NCBI RefSeq assembly: GCF_033949425.1
Contig: NZ_JAXAVX010000001.1
Span: forward strand, 992,001-1,056,000
Direction: 5' to 3'
DNA from: Patulibacter brassicae
GTDB lineage: Bacteria > Actinomycetota > Thermoleophilia > Solirubrobacterales > Solirubrobacteraceae
Length of the DNA: 64,000 bases
The notes under the pieces were generated by a model. That model worked only from the letters and a program-made list of their open reading frames with translations, was not told the origin of the DNA and did no database searches. The first letter of the stretch is position 1, and the number at the start of each line of letters is the position of its first letter. Below are positions 26,418 through 32,883 of this stretch, one piece after another. The translations under genes were made by a program, and so were the position numbers.

Positions 26418-26831
26418 ATGAAGGTTGCTGCTCGCGCGGTCCGCGAGGACCAGTTCCGCCACGCGGTCCGGATGCGGACCCACACGGTGGTGGTCGATGA
26501 GCCATCCGAGCTCGGCGGGCACGACGACGGGCCGACGCCGCAGGAGCTGCTGATCGGCAGCCTCGCGTCGTGCACGGCGATCACGCTGCAGATGTACGCC
26601 GAGCGCAAGGGCTGGGACATCGGCGATCTCGAGGTCGAGTGCCGGTACCAGCCGGCCCCGGAGCGCGGGTGCCCGACGCGGATCGAGCTCGTGCTCCACG
26701 CGGGCGAGGGCATCGACGACGAGCAGCTCGAGAAGCTGCGCGTGATCGCGACGAAGTGCCCCGTGCACCGGATCCTCGACGGCGAGGTCATGTTCGACGA
26801 GCGGGTCGAGCGGGTGGCCCGGGTCGCGTGA
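26418..26831 (+). CDS. OsmC family peroxidase-like protein
   Basis: A 137-residue OsmC/Ohr-fold protein. The two family cysteines are in SLASCTAIT and ATKCPVHR. Members reduce organic hydroperoxides with thiol cofactors; the one here is closest to the YhfA/OsmC side rather than Ohr, judged by the short loop between the strands. A GGAAGG Shine-Dalgarno sequence precedes the ATG. The stop codon overlaps the GTG of the NUDIX gene (GTGA), so both are cotranscribed. Confidence 0.92.
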   Translation: MKVAARAVREDQFRHAVRMRTHTVVVDEPSELGGHDDGPTPQELLIGSLASCTAITLQMYAERKGWDIGDLEVECRYQPAPERGCPTRIELVLHAGEGIDDEQLEKLRVIATKCPVHRILDGEVMFDERVERVARVA

Positions 26832-27433
26832 CGGCGGCGGGGGGCGACGCGCTGCGGACGCGCCTGCGCGAGGCGCTGCTGGCGCCGGAGCACGCCGCCG
26901 GGCTGACGGCGAGCGGGTCGACGCGCGCCGCGGTGCTCGTCCCGCTGCGGGAGCGGGACGGGCGGCTCGACGTCGTGCTCACGCGTCGGCGCAGCGACAT
27001 GCGCCGGCACGCCGGCGAGATCGCCTTCCCCGGCGGTCGCGCCGATCCGGAGGATCCGTCGCTCACCGCGACGGCGCTCCGCGAGGCGGAGGAGGAGATC
27101 GGCCTGCCGGCGGGCAACGTCGAGGTGCTCGGGGCGCTGCCGCCCGTCGGCACGATGGTCACCGGCTACGCGGTCTACCCGGTGGTCGGCTGGATCGAGC
27201 ACCCGGGCGAGTGGCAGCTGTCGCCGCGCGAGGTCGACGCGGTCCTCGAGCTGGACCTCGCCGCGGTGCGCGACGGCTACGAGCGCAAGCGCCTGGTGCG
27301 TCGCGGCATCCCGTTCCTCACCGACGCCTACGTCGTCGACGAGCACCTCATCTGGGGCGCGACGGCCCGGATGCTCGGCGAGCTGTTCGACCGCGTGTCG
27401 GACGTCGTGCCGACGCTCGCCGCCCGCGGCTGA
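26828..27433 (+). CDS. NUDIX hydrolase, CoA pyrophosphatase (NudL) type
   Basis: A 201-residue NUDIX enzyme. The NUDIX box runs GGRADPEDPSLTATALREA then EEEIGL, and the segment MRRHAGEIAFPGG just before it is the extra signature of the CoA-diphosphatase subgroup, which cleaves CoA or acyl-CoA to phosphopantetheine and ADP. The GTG start overlaps the osmC stop. Its own stop codon lies within a hairpin shared with the convergent gene. CoA turnover would fit the lipid genes nearby, but that is inference. Confidence 0.92.
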   Translation: MTAAGGDALRTRLREALLAPEHAAGLTASGSTRAAVLVPLRERDGRLDVVLTRRRSDMRRHAGEIAFPGGRADPEDPSLTATALREAEEEIGLPAGNVEVLGALPPVGTMVTGYAVYPVVGWIEHPGEWQLSPREVDAVLELDLAAVRDGYERKRLVRRGIPFLTDAYVVDEHLIWGATARMLGELFDRVSDVVPTLAARG

Positions 27434-27455
27434 GGACCGAGCGGGCTCAGCCGCG
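27425..27455. terminator. Bidirectional hairpin formed by two convergent stop codons
   Basis: CGCGGCTGAG and CTCAGCCGCG form a perfect 10-bp stem with an 11-nt loop. The left arm contains the TGA of the NUDIX gene and the right arm contains the TGA (read as TCA) of the minus-strand gene, so both transcripts end in the same hairpin. Confidence 0.7.
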
Positions 27456-27944
27456 CGGCTGGGTGAGGATCCGCTCGATGGCGTCGGCGGTCGAGGCCGC
27501 CCACCCGTCCGCGTCCTCGGGCTCGTGGTAGAGCAGGCCCCACGGGATCTCGTTGTGCCGGCAGAGCCGCTCGACGGTCCGGGCGCCCTGGCTCAGCAGC
27601 TCGACCGGCAGGGTCCCCGAGCACTCGTAGAGCACCCCGCGGACCGTCGTGTCGATCGTTCGCTCGAGCAGCATCTCCAGGCGCGTGGTGTGGAGCGCGC
27701 GCACGGCGTCGGGGTCGCCGTCGGCGGTGCCGAGGGCCCAGACGAGGACGGTGACGTTGTCCAGCGCGTAGCGGAGGGTCCCGATGCGGTCGGGGTCGCC
27801 GTCCCACGGCTCCCCGCCGGCGTCGCGGATCGCGTCGTGGCGGGCGGCGTCGCGGGTGACGACGCGCACGGCGTGCCCGTCCGCGGCCAGGGTGCGGGTG
27901 AGCCGCAGGCCGCGTTCGCCGCCGCCGACGAGCAGGAGGCGCAT
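27447..27944 (-). CDS. NAD(P)-binding Rossmann-fold protein
   Basis: A 165-residue short Rossmann protein resembling the NAD(P)-binding domain of epimerase/dehydratase-type reductases. It opens MRLLLVGGGERGLRLTR, a dinucleotide-binding loop GGGERG, then an AVRVVTRD strand suggestive of NADP binding. No Tyr-x3-Lys catalytic pair is obvious, so it may be a binding or regulatory protein. Its ATG overlaps the stop codon of the preceding small membrane protein (ATGA). Confidence 0.8.
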   Translation of the reverse strand: MRLLLVGGGERGLRLTRTLAADGHAVRVVTRDAARHDAIRDAGGEPWDGDPDRIGTLRYALDNVTVLVWALGTADGDPDAVRALHTTRLEMLLERTIDTTVRGVLYECSGTLPVELLSQGARTVERLCRHNEIPWGLLYHEPEDADGWAASTADAIERILTQPRG

Positions 27945-28261
27945 CAGGCGTCCGTCCGCCGCTCGGCCTCGATCCGTCGGCGGAGCTCGATCCGGTCCGC
28001 GACGACCTGCTGCTCGAGCGACGCCTCCGTGAGGTCGGGGGCGCCGCGCCGGCGGCGTCGTTCGTTCGTCGCGTTGAGCATCTGCTGCAGGTCCTCGATC
28101 TCGTCGACGGCGGCCTGCTCCGCGCTGCGGGTCGGCTTCCAGTCCAGCTGGGCGGAGCCGTTGCCGGGCCAGAGCAGTCCGAGCAGGAACAGCGCCCCGA
28201 ACCCGAGCGCGACGAGCGCCGTGCTCACCACGAGGAACGAGACTGCCGCCGGGGCCGTCAT
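27944..28261 (-). CDS. Small membrane protein with coiled-coil tail (105 aa)
   Basis: A 105-residue protein with one N-terminal transmembrane helix (about residues 6-31), a linker (WPGNGSAQLDWKPTR) and a charged helical tail rich in Glu, Arg and Leu (AVDEIEDLQQMLNATNE and EQQVVADRIELRRRIEAE). No known domain. A -10 box 6 nt before the ATG indicates a leaderless transcript that continues into the Rossmann gene. Confidence 0.8.
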   Translation of the reverse strand: MTAPAAVSFLVVSTALVALGFGALFLLGLLWPGNGSAQLDWKPTRSAEQAAVDEIEDLQQMLNATNERRRRRGAPDLTEASLEQQVVADRIELRRRIEAERRTDA

Positions 28262-28267
28262 GGCCCG

Positions 28268-28273
28268 AGTCTA
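28268..28273 (-). promoter_or_regulatory. -10 box, leaderless type
   Basis: TAGACT on the minus strand, exactly 6 nt before the ATG at 28261. One of the cleanest leaderless arrangements in the window. Confidence 0.6.
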
Positions 28274-28337
28274 GTGTCGCGCCGCCGGGGCCGGCTGGCC
28301 CGGTCGACCCCGTGCGGGAGGGGACCCGGGCGCGCCG

Positions 28338-28343
28338 TAGACT
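28338..28343 (+). promoter_or_regulatory. -10 box of the WS/DGAT gene
   Basis: TAGACT. A start site near 28350 would leave GGAGG (28351-28355) in the leader ahead of the ATG at 28368 and exclude the GTG at 28347 as start codon. Confidence 0.5.
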
Positions 28344-28367
28344 CCCGTGCGGAGGACCGACGCCCGG

Positions 28368-29786
28368 ATGCCCGACGCCGCTCTCGCCGAGCTCACCGCC
28401 GCCGACCTGTCGTTCCTGCGCGACGAGCACGGCGGCGCCCACATGCACGTCGGGGGCGTCGCGGTCTTCGCCGGCCGGGCCCCCTCGATCGAGGAGCTGC
28501 GCGAGCACGTGCGGGCGCGCCTGCACGCGATCCCGCGCTACCGGACCCGGATCGTCGTGCCGCCGGTGCCCCTCGGGCGGCCGTGCTGGGCCGTCGACCC
28601 GAGCTTCAACCTCGAGTACCACGTCCGCCACGTGGCGCTGCCGGTCCCCGGCGGGGAGGGCGAGCTGCTCGCCGCTGCGGCCCGCTGCTTCTCGCAGCGC
28701 CTCGACCGGACGAAGCCGCTGTGGGAGCTGTGGCTCGTGGAGGCGGTCGACGCGCGAAGCTTCGCGGTGATCACGAAGTCCCATCACGCGCTCGTCGACG
28801 GCATCCACGCCGTCGACCTCATGACGGCGCTGCTCGACGGCGAGCGCGCGCCGGAGCCCGAGCGCGTCGTCGACAGCTGGCTCGCCCCGCCCCTCCCGTC
28901 GACGGCCCAGCTCGTGGCGTCCTCGATCGGCGGGGCCGGTCGACGGGTGCTGACCGCCCCGCTGCGGGCCGTCCTCGACGGCGTGCGCCGGCCGCTGGAG
29001 GCCGCCGGTCGCCTGCGTGCCACGTCCGGAGCGGTCGCCGCGCGGCTCGGGATGGGGCCGGCCTCCGCCCCGCCGTCGCCGCTCAACGTGCCGATCGGTC
29101 CCCACCGGCGGATCGCGCGGGCGACCGTCGACCTCGCCGACCTCAAGCGCGCGAAGGACACGTTCGGCGGCTCGGTGAACGACGCGGTCCTCGCGGTGGT
29201 CAGCGGCGCGGTGCGCCACTGGATGGAGGGCCGCGGCCTCCGGACGGCCGGCGTCGAGCTGCGGGCGGCCGTGCCGGTGGCGATCGAGCGCGACGGTCCC
29301 GATCCGCGCCCGATCGCGCTGACCTACGCGCCGCTGCCGGTCGGGGAGCCCGACCCGCGCTCGCGCCTGGAGCAGATCCGCCGGGCGACCTCCGAGGCGC
29401 TGGCCGGCCGGCGCCCGGTGGGCGCCAGCGAGCTCGTGGCGGCCGACGGGTTCTCGCCGCCGACGGTGCTCGCGCAGGCCTCGCGGCTGCCGCTGGCCAC
29501 GAACCGCTTCAACCTGCTCGTCACGAACATCCCGGGACCCCAGCAGGCGATGCACCTGCTCGGGCGGCGCATGGAGCGCATGGTGCCGGTGCCGTTCCTC
29601 TCCCCCGGCCGGTCGCTGGCGATCGCGGTGACCTCGTACGCGGGGACCGCGGAGTTCGGGCTCCTCGGCGATCTCGACAAGGTCGACGACCTCGACGTGC
29701 TCGCCGAGGGCGTGCAGGTCGCGGTGCGCGAGCTCATCGCCGTCGCCGACGACGGCGGGGCACCGGCGAGCCGCCGACGCCGCTGA
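28368..29786 (+). CDS. Wax ester synthase / diacylglycerol acyltransferase (WS/DGAT)
   Basis: A 472-residue acyl-CoA-dependent acyltransferase that makes wax esters or triacylglycerol storage lipid. The catalytic motif HHxxxDG is SHHALVDG; the flanking LDRTKPLWELW and the later TNIPGPQQAMHLLG and SYAGTAEFGLLGD segments are typical of actinobacterial WS/DGAT. ATG at 28368 is preferred over the GTG at 28347 because the -10 box would place the transcript start after that GTG. The C-terminus is Arg-rich. Single gene, ended by a 9-bp hairpin. Confidence 0.94.
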   Translation: MPDAALAELTAADLSFLRDEHGGAHMHVGGVAVFAGRAPSIEELREHVRARLHAIPRYRTRIVVPPVPLGRPCWAVDPSFNLEYHVRHVALPVPGGEGELLAAAARCFSQRLDRTKPLWELWLVEAVDARSFAVITKSHHALVDGIHAVDLMTALLDGERAPEPERVVDSWLAPPLPSTAQLVASSIGGAGRRVLTAPLRAVLDGVRRPLEAAGRLRATSGAVAARLGMGPASAPPSPLNVPIGPHRRIARATVDLADLKRAKDTFGGSVNDAVLAVVSGAVRHWMEGRGLRTAGVELRAAVPVAIERDGPDPRPIALTYAPLPVGEPDPRSRLEQIRRATSEALAGRRPVGASELVAADGFSPPTVLAQASRLPLATNRFNLLVTNIPGPQQAMHLLGRRMERMVPVPFLSPGRSLAIAVTSYAGTAEFGLLGDLDKVDDLDVLAEGVQVAVRELIAVADDGGAPASRRRR

Positions 29787-29791
29787 TCGGT

Positions 29792-29812
29792 GGTCCGCGG
29801 TGCCCGCGGACC
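29792..29812. terminator. 9-bp hairpin between convergent genes
   Basis: GGTCCGCGG-TGC-CCGCGGACC lies 5 nt after the WS/DGAT stop and 8 nt after the stop of the small minus-strand gene. Symmetric position suggests a bidirectional terminator. Confidence 0.65.
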
Positions 29813-29820
29813 GCGTGGGC

Positions 29821-29988
29821 TCAGCCGTCGCGGCGCACGGTGGCCGGGCGCCGCTGGGCGCGGTCGGCCTCGCGCTGACGCTCGCTGGCGACGGACTCGC
29901 GCCGGGCGGCGCGGAGGTCCTCCCGCAGCTCGCGCGGGTCGCAGGGCGTCACCTTGGGGAAGCTGTACGTGTGCTGTTCCATCGCCAT
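29821..29988 (-). CDS. Small charged protein (55 aa)
   Basis: A 55-residue protein: MAMEQHTYSFPKVTPCDPREL followed by a highly charged Arg/Glu helix. It has one cysteine and no membrane segment. GAGGTG lies 5-6 nt before the ATG at 29988, supporting translation. The frame stays open to an ATG at 30108 and beyond, but codon usage there turns atypical (CGA, CAA, GGT, GAT), so the short form is preferred. Function unknown. Confidence 0.6.
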   Translation of the reverse strand: MAMEQHTYSFPKVTPCDPRELREDLRAARRESVASERQREADRAQRRPATVRRDG

Positions 29989-30224
29989 GGTCACCTCGTA
30001 GAACACCGGGGGCGGCCTGAGGTATCGCGCCCGGTCTCGACGTTGCAGTCGATCCCGACGGCCGGGCGGCGCAGCCGCTCCGGACGATCGACCGGGATCG
30101 ATCGACATCCTTCTCCATGGTGCCACGACCTCCTGCCGGACGTCGCGGTCGACCCGACGGACGGCGGGTCGCGGCCCGCCGCCGGGTGCGCCGACGGCCG
30201 GCGCGCTCCGACGGCGGGGGTCGC

Positions 30225-31226
30225 CTAGGCGGCCTCGGCGGCGGCCGCGGCCGCGGCGCCGGTGCCCTGCTCGGCGCGGGGCACGTCGCGCAGGTACCGC
30301 TCGGCGTCCAGGGCGGCCTTGCACCCGGAGCCCGCTGCGGTGATCGCCTGGCGGTAGGAGGGGTCGATCAGGTCGCCGGCGGCGAACACGCCCGGCCGCG
30401 TCGTCTGCGTCGTGACGCCGTCGACGACGACGTAGCCCTCGTCGTCGAGCTCCAGCTGCCCGCGGACGAGCTCGCTCTGCGGGTCGTGGCCGATGGCGAT
30501 GAAGGCGCCCGCGATCTCGAGCGTCTCCTCCTCCCCGGTCTCGGCGTGCTCGAGGACGACCTGCTGCAGCGGCGTGAAGCCGTCGCCGGGCGCCGCCTCG
30601 AAGCGGGCGACCGTGTACGGGGTGCGGAACGTGATGTTCTCCACCGACTTCGCGCGGTCGAGCATGATCGCCGAGGCGCGGAACTCGTCGCGGCGGTGCA
30701 CGATCGTCACGGACCGGCCGAACTTCGCGAGGAAGATCGCCTCCTCCATCGCGCTGTCCCCGCCGCCGACGATGAGCGTGTCGCGATCCTTGAAGAACGC
30801 GGCGTCGCACGTCGCGCAGTACGAGACGCCGCGCCCGCCGAGCTCGTCCTCGCCGGGCACGCCGAGCTTCCGGTGCTCGGCGCCCGTGGCGACGATCACC
30901 GTCCGCGTGCGGTGCTCGGTGTCGTCGACCCACACGGAGTGCAGGCCGCCCGGCTCGTCGGAGAGCTCGACCTTCGTGACCTGCTCGGTCTGCAGGCGCG
31001 CCCCGAACCGCTCGGCCTGGTCGCGCAGGTCCTGCATCATGTCCGGCCCGAGGATGCCCTTCGGGTAGCCGGGGAAGTTCTCGACGTCCGTCGTCTGCTG
31101 GAGCAGGCCGCCCCAGTTCCAGCCCTCGATCACGAGCGGCTCGAGCTCGGCGCGCGCGGTGTACAGCGCGGCGGTGTATCCCGCCGGTCCGCTGCCGATG
31201 ACGATGACGTTCTCGGGGTCGGGCAT
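30225..31226 (-). CDS. trxB: Thioredoxin reductase
   Basis: A 333-residue NADPH- and FAD-dependent reductase that keeps thioredoxin reduced. FAD-binding motif VIGSGPAGYTAALY at the N-terminus, the redox-active CATC (in SYCATCDAAFF), the NADPH motif VGGGDSAMEEA and the C-terminal GVFAAGDLIDP FAD contact are intact. An unusual Ala/Glu-rich tail of about 20 residues follows the conserved end. No thioredoxin gene is adjacent. A 236-nt noncoding stretch follows, and an AT-rich box lies about 50 nt upstream. Confidence 0.97.
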   Translation of the reverse strand: MPDPENVIVIGSGPAGYTAALYTARAELEPLVIEGWNWGGLLQQTTDVENFPGYPKGILGPDMMQDLRDQAERFGARLQTEQVTKVELSDEPGGLHSVWVDDTEHRTRTVIVATGAEHRKLGVPGEDELGGRGVSYCATCDAAFFKDRDTLIVGGGDSAMEEAIFLAKFGRSVTIVHRRDEFRASAIMLDRAKSVENITFRTPYTVARFEAAPGDGFTPLQQVVLEHAETGEEETLEIAGAFIAIGHDPQSELVRGQLELDDEGYVVVDGVTTQTTRPGVFAAGDLIDPSYRQAITAAGSGCKAALDAERYLRDVPRAEQGTGAAAAAAAEAA

Positions 31227-31277
31227 GTGGAGATCCTCGTCGATCCGGACGCGCGACGCGACGTGCGACGCGCTCTG

Positions 31278-31303
31278 CCCAATACTTTACAAAATGAAGT
31301 CAA
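31278..31303 (-). promoter_or_regulatory. AT-rich box upstream of trxB
   Basis: The plus strand reads CCCAATACTTTACAAAAT (31278-31295) followed by GAAGTCAA; on the minus strand TTGACT occurs at 31303-31298. ACTT and AAGT form a short inverted repeat inside it. It resembles the box before the peroxiredoxin gene. Confidence 0.5.
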
Positions 31304-31376
31304 GCGGCAGCGGTCGTCGGCGGGCGCCGCTCGACGAACCGGGGCGCGCGCGGTCGGCGCGCGCCGCGAGGGCCGA

Positions 31377-31778
31377 TCAGGCCGCCTCGACCGGGCGCTG
31401 CAGCGACTCGCGCAGCGTCCCGAGGCGCCCGATGTGGCGCCGGACGCGGTACTGCGACGGGGACATCCCGTGGTGCCGGCGGAAGGCCTTGGCGAACTGC
31501 GCGGGCTGGCGGTAGCCGACCTGCCGGGCCGCGTCGCGGACCGAGACGGGGCCGCTGGCGAGGATCTCCGCCGCGCGGTCCATGCGGATGCCGGTGAGGG
31601 CGGTGCGGAAGCTCGTGCCGCCGACCTCCTGGAAGGAGCGCTGCAGCTGGCGGCAGGAGCAGGCCACGCGGCCGGCGAGCTCGGCGACCGTGAGGTCGGA
31701 CGCGTACTCCTGCTCGAGGATGGACAGCGCCTCCTCGTAGAGCGCGGTCCGGATGAAGATCGTGTCGGGGCGCTGCAT
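31377..31778 (-). CDS. Small AraC-family transcriptional regulator
   Basis: A 133-residue protein consisting almost entirely of the double helix-turn-helix AraC domain, like MarA or SoxS, without a sensor domain. The second-helix signature SVRDAARQVGYRQPAQFAKAF and HHGMSPSQYR are clear. The first helix contains ACSCRQLQRSF, a C-x-C pair that might respond to redox state, which is speculation. It lies upstream of trxB in the same direction and is divergent from the CBS-pair gene, with an inverted repeat between them. ATG at 31778 chosen; start is moderately certain. Confidence 0.88.
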   Translation of the reverse strand: MQRPDTIFIRTALYEEALSILEQEYASDLTVAELAGRVACSCRQLQRSFQEVGGTSFRTALTGIRMDRAAEILASGPVSVRDAARQVGYRQPAQFAKAFRRHHGMSPSQYRVRRHIGRLGTLRESLQRPVEAA

Positions 31779-31828
31779 GTCGTGATGGGTACGGGCACCT
31801 CCCCCGGGCGGATCAACGGCCCGTCGAA

Positions 31829-31883
31829 GTTGGCGCGCTACCGCTCGCCGCGCCCGCTCGCCAACCGTTGCGACGAGCGGTAG
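31829..31883. promoter_or_regulatory. Nested inverted repeats in the araC/CBS divergent region
   Basis: CTACCGCTCG (31838-31847) and CGAGCGGTAG (31874-31883) are perfect reverse complements spaced 26 nt; GTTGGCG (31829-31835) and CGCCAAC (31859-31865) form a second pair. The right arm overlaps TAGGAT (31881-31886), a candidate -10 box for the CBS gene. The left arm supplies the mirror element toward the AraC gene. A regulator binding site is likely. Confidence 0.5.
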
Positions 31884-31943
31884 GATGACGGCACTTGTGC
31901 GGATCGGCACGAGACGACGCCCACGACCAGGAGACCAGCCGCG

Positions 31944-32375
31944 ATGCTCGTACGCGACGCGATGACCACCACGATCCTCGAGGTCGGCCCCGCGCACACG
32001 CTGCGCCAGGCCGCGTCGCAGATGGCCGCGCGGAAGGTCGGCTCGGCCGTCGTGCGCGACCCGGACGGCAACGGACACGCGATCGTGACGGAGCGCGACG
32101 TCCTGCTCGCCGTCGCGCAGGGCCTGGACCTCGACGCCGTCCACGTCGGCGACCACGTGGCGTCCTCCGTCGTCTACGCGTCGCCCGAGTGGTCGCTGGA
32201 CGACGCCGCCGACGCCATGGCCCGTGGCCGCTTCCGCCACCTCATGGTCGTCGACGGTCCCGACGTCGTCGGCGTCGTGTCGGTCCGCGACGTCATCCAC
32301 GCCTGGGCGCAGGAGCGCACCGGCGAGGCGCGCCGCGGGCGCGACGCCGGCCCCTCCGCGGTCGGCACCGCCTGA
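31944..32375 (+). CDS. CBS-domain pair protein
   Basis: A 143-residue protein made of two CBS motifs (about residues 5-60 and 70-128), which bind adenosine nucleotides as regulatory ligands. Recognisable segments are VRDAMTTTILEV, AIVTERDVLLAVA and MVVDGPDVVGVVSVRDVI. Stand-alone CBS pairs typically sense energy charge or modulate partner proteins. CAGGAG lies 10 nt before the ATG. It is divergent from the AraC gene and convergent with the oxidase block, ending at a hairpin array. Confidence 0.92.
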   Translation: MLVRDAMTTTILEVGPAHTLRQAASQMAARKVGSAVVRDPDGNGHAIVTERDVLLAVAQGLDLDAVHVGDHVASSVVYASPEWSLDDAADAMARGRFRHLMVVDGPDVVGVVSVRDVIHAWAQERTGEARRGRDAGPSAVGTA

Positions 32376-32408
32376 GCGCGGACGCCGATCGGCGCCCGGA
32401 ACGACGAC

Positions 32409-32508
32409 GCCCGCGGCGAGGCCGCGGGCGGTCGGGCGTCCTGTCCGCACGCGCGGGACAGGTCGGCACGGCGGCGCCTCGCGCCGCCGCGAGGGCTCGT
32501 CGGCCCTC
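32409..32508. terminator. Array of four consecutive hairpins between convergent genes
   Basis: Stem 1: GCCCGCGGC/GCCGCGGGC (32409-32429); stem 2: CCTGTCC/GGACAGG (32440-32462); stem 3: GGCGGCGC/GCGCCGCC (32470-32488); stem 4: GAGGGC/GCCCTC (32491-32508). The last overlaps the stop codon of the minus-strand gene. Together they fill almost the whole 131-bp gap, an effective two-way transcription barrier. Confidence 0.7.
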
Positions 32509-32740
32509 AGTGCTCGTCGTGGTGCAGCGGCAGCGCGTTCGTCTCGCGGATCGTGTCGCGGATCCACGCCACGAGGACGCCGATCGTGACGATCAGGCCG
32601 ACGGCGATGAGCCACCAGGTGGTGGTCAGGCCGACGAGCAGGGTCGTCACGCCGACCGTGAGCAGCAGCGGCTGAGCGCTGTTGCCGGGGAGGTGGATCT
32701 CGTCGCCGGCGGGCGGGATGGGCTTCTCGAGGTCGCTCAT
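32507..32740 (-). CDS. Putative cytochrome c oxidase subunit IV-like membrane protein
   Basis: A 77-residue protein with a short cytosolic N-terminus (MSDLEKPIPPAGDEIHLPGN), two transmembrane helices and a His/Glu-ending tail. Proteins with this opening (PP..DEIHLPGPS) and topology occur in actinobacterial oxidase gene blocks and are annotated as subunit IV or unknown. The assignment is from context and pattern, not from a strong motif. It is the last gene of the cta cluster and ends in the hairpin array. Confidence 0.65.
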   Translation of the reverse strand: MSDLEKPIPPAGDEIHLPGNSAQPLLLTVGVTTLLVGLTTTWWLIAVGLIVTIGVLVAWIRDTIRETNALPLHHDEH

Positions 32741-32745
32741 CGGGA

Positions 32746-32856
32746 CTAGGCGAGGTAGACGACGGCGGCGACGAACGTCAGCAGGAACATCACGAGGCCG
32801 ACGATGCCGCTGATGAGCGCGTCGCGCAGGTTGCGCTTGGCGAGGTTGCGGTCCAT
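32746..32856 (-). CDS. 36-residue single-helix membrane protein in the oxidase cluster
   Basis: MDRNLAKRNLRDALISG followed by a hydrophobic helix ending VVYLA: a basic N-terminus and one transmembrane segment, the shape of small accessory subunits of terminal oxidases. It lies 5 nt before the preceding 77-residue gene and 27 nt after ctaB, fully inside the operon. Too short for normal gene callers. A GGAGGAAG sequence lies about 12 nt upstream. Confidence 0.65.
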   Translation of the reverse strand: MDRNLAKRNLRDALISGIVGLVMFLLTFVAAVVYLA

Positions 32857-32883
32857 GGGAGTGCTTCTTCCTCCGGGAGGGTC

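Noticed and set aside
29821..30108. Longer version of the 55-residue protein starting at 30108
   Set aside because: The extra 40 codons show atypical codon usage, and GAGGTG is placed correctly only for the ATG at 29988.
31227..31376. SigR/SigH-type promoter for trxB
   Set aside because: No GGAAT/GGGAAC with GTT at suitable spacing is present in the upstream region.
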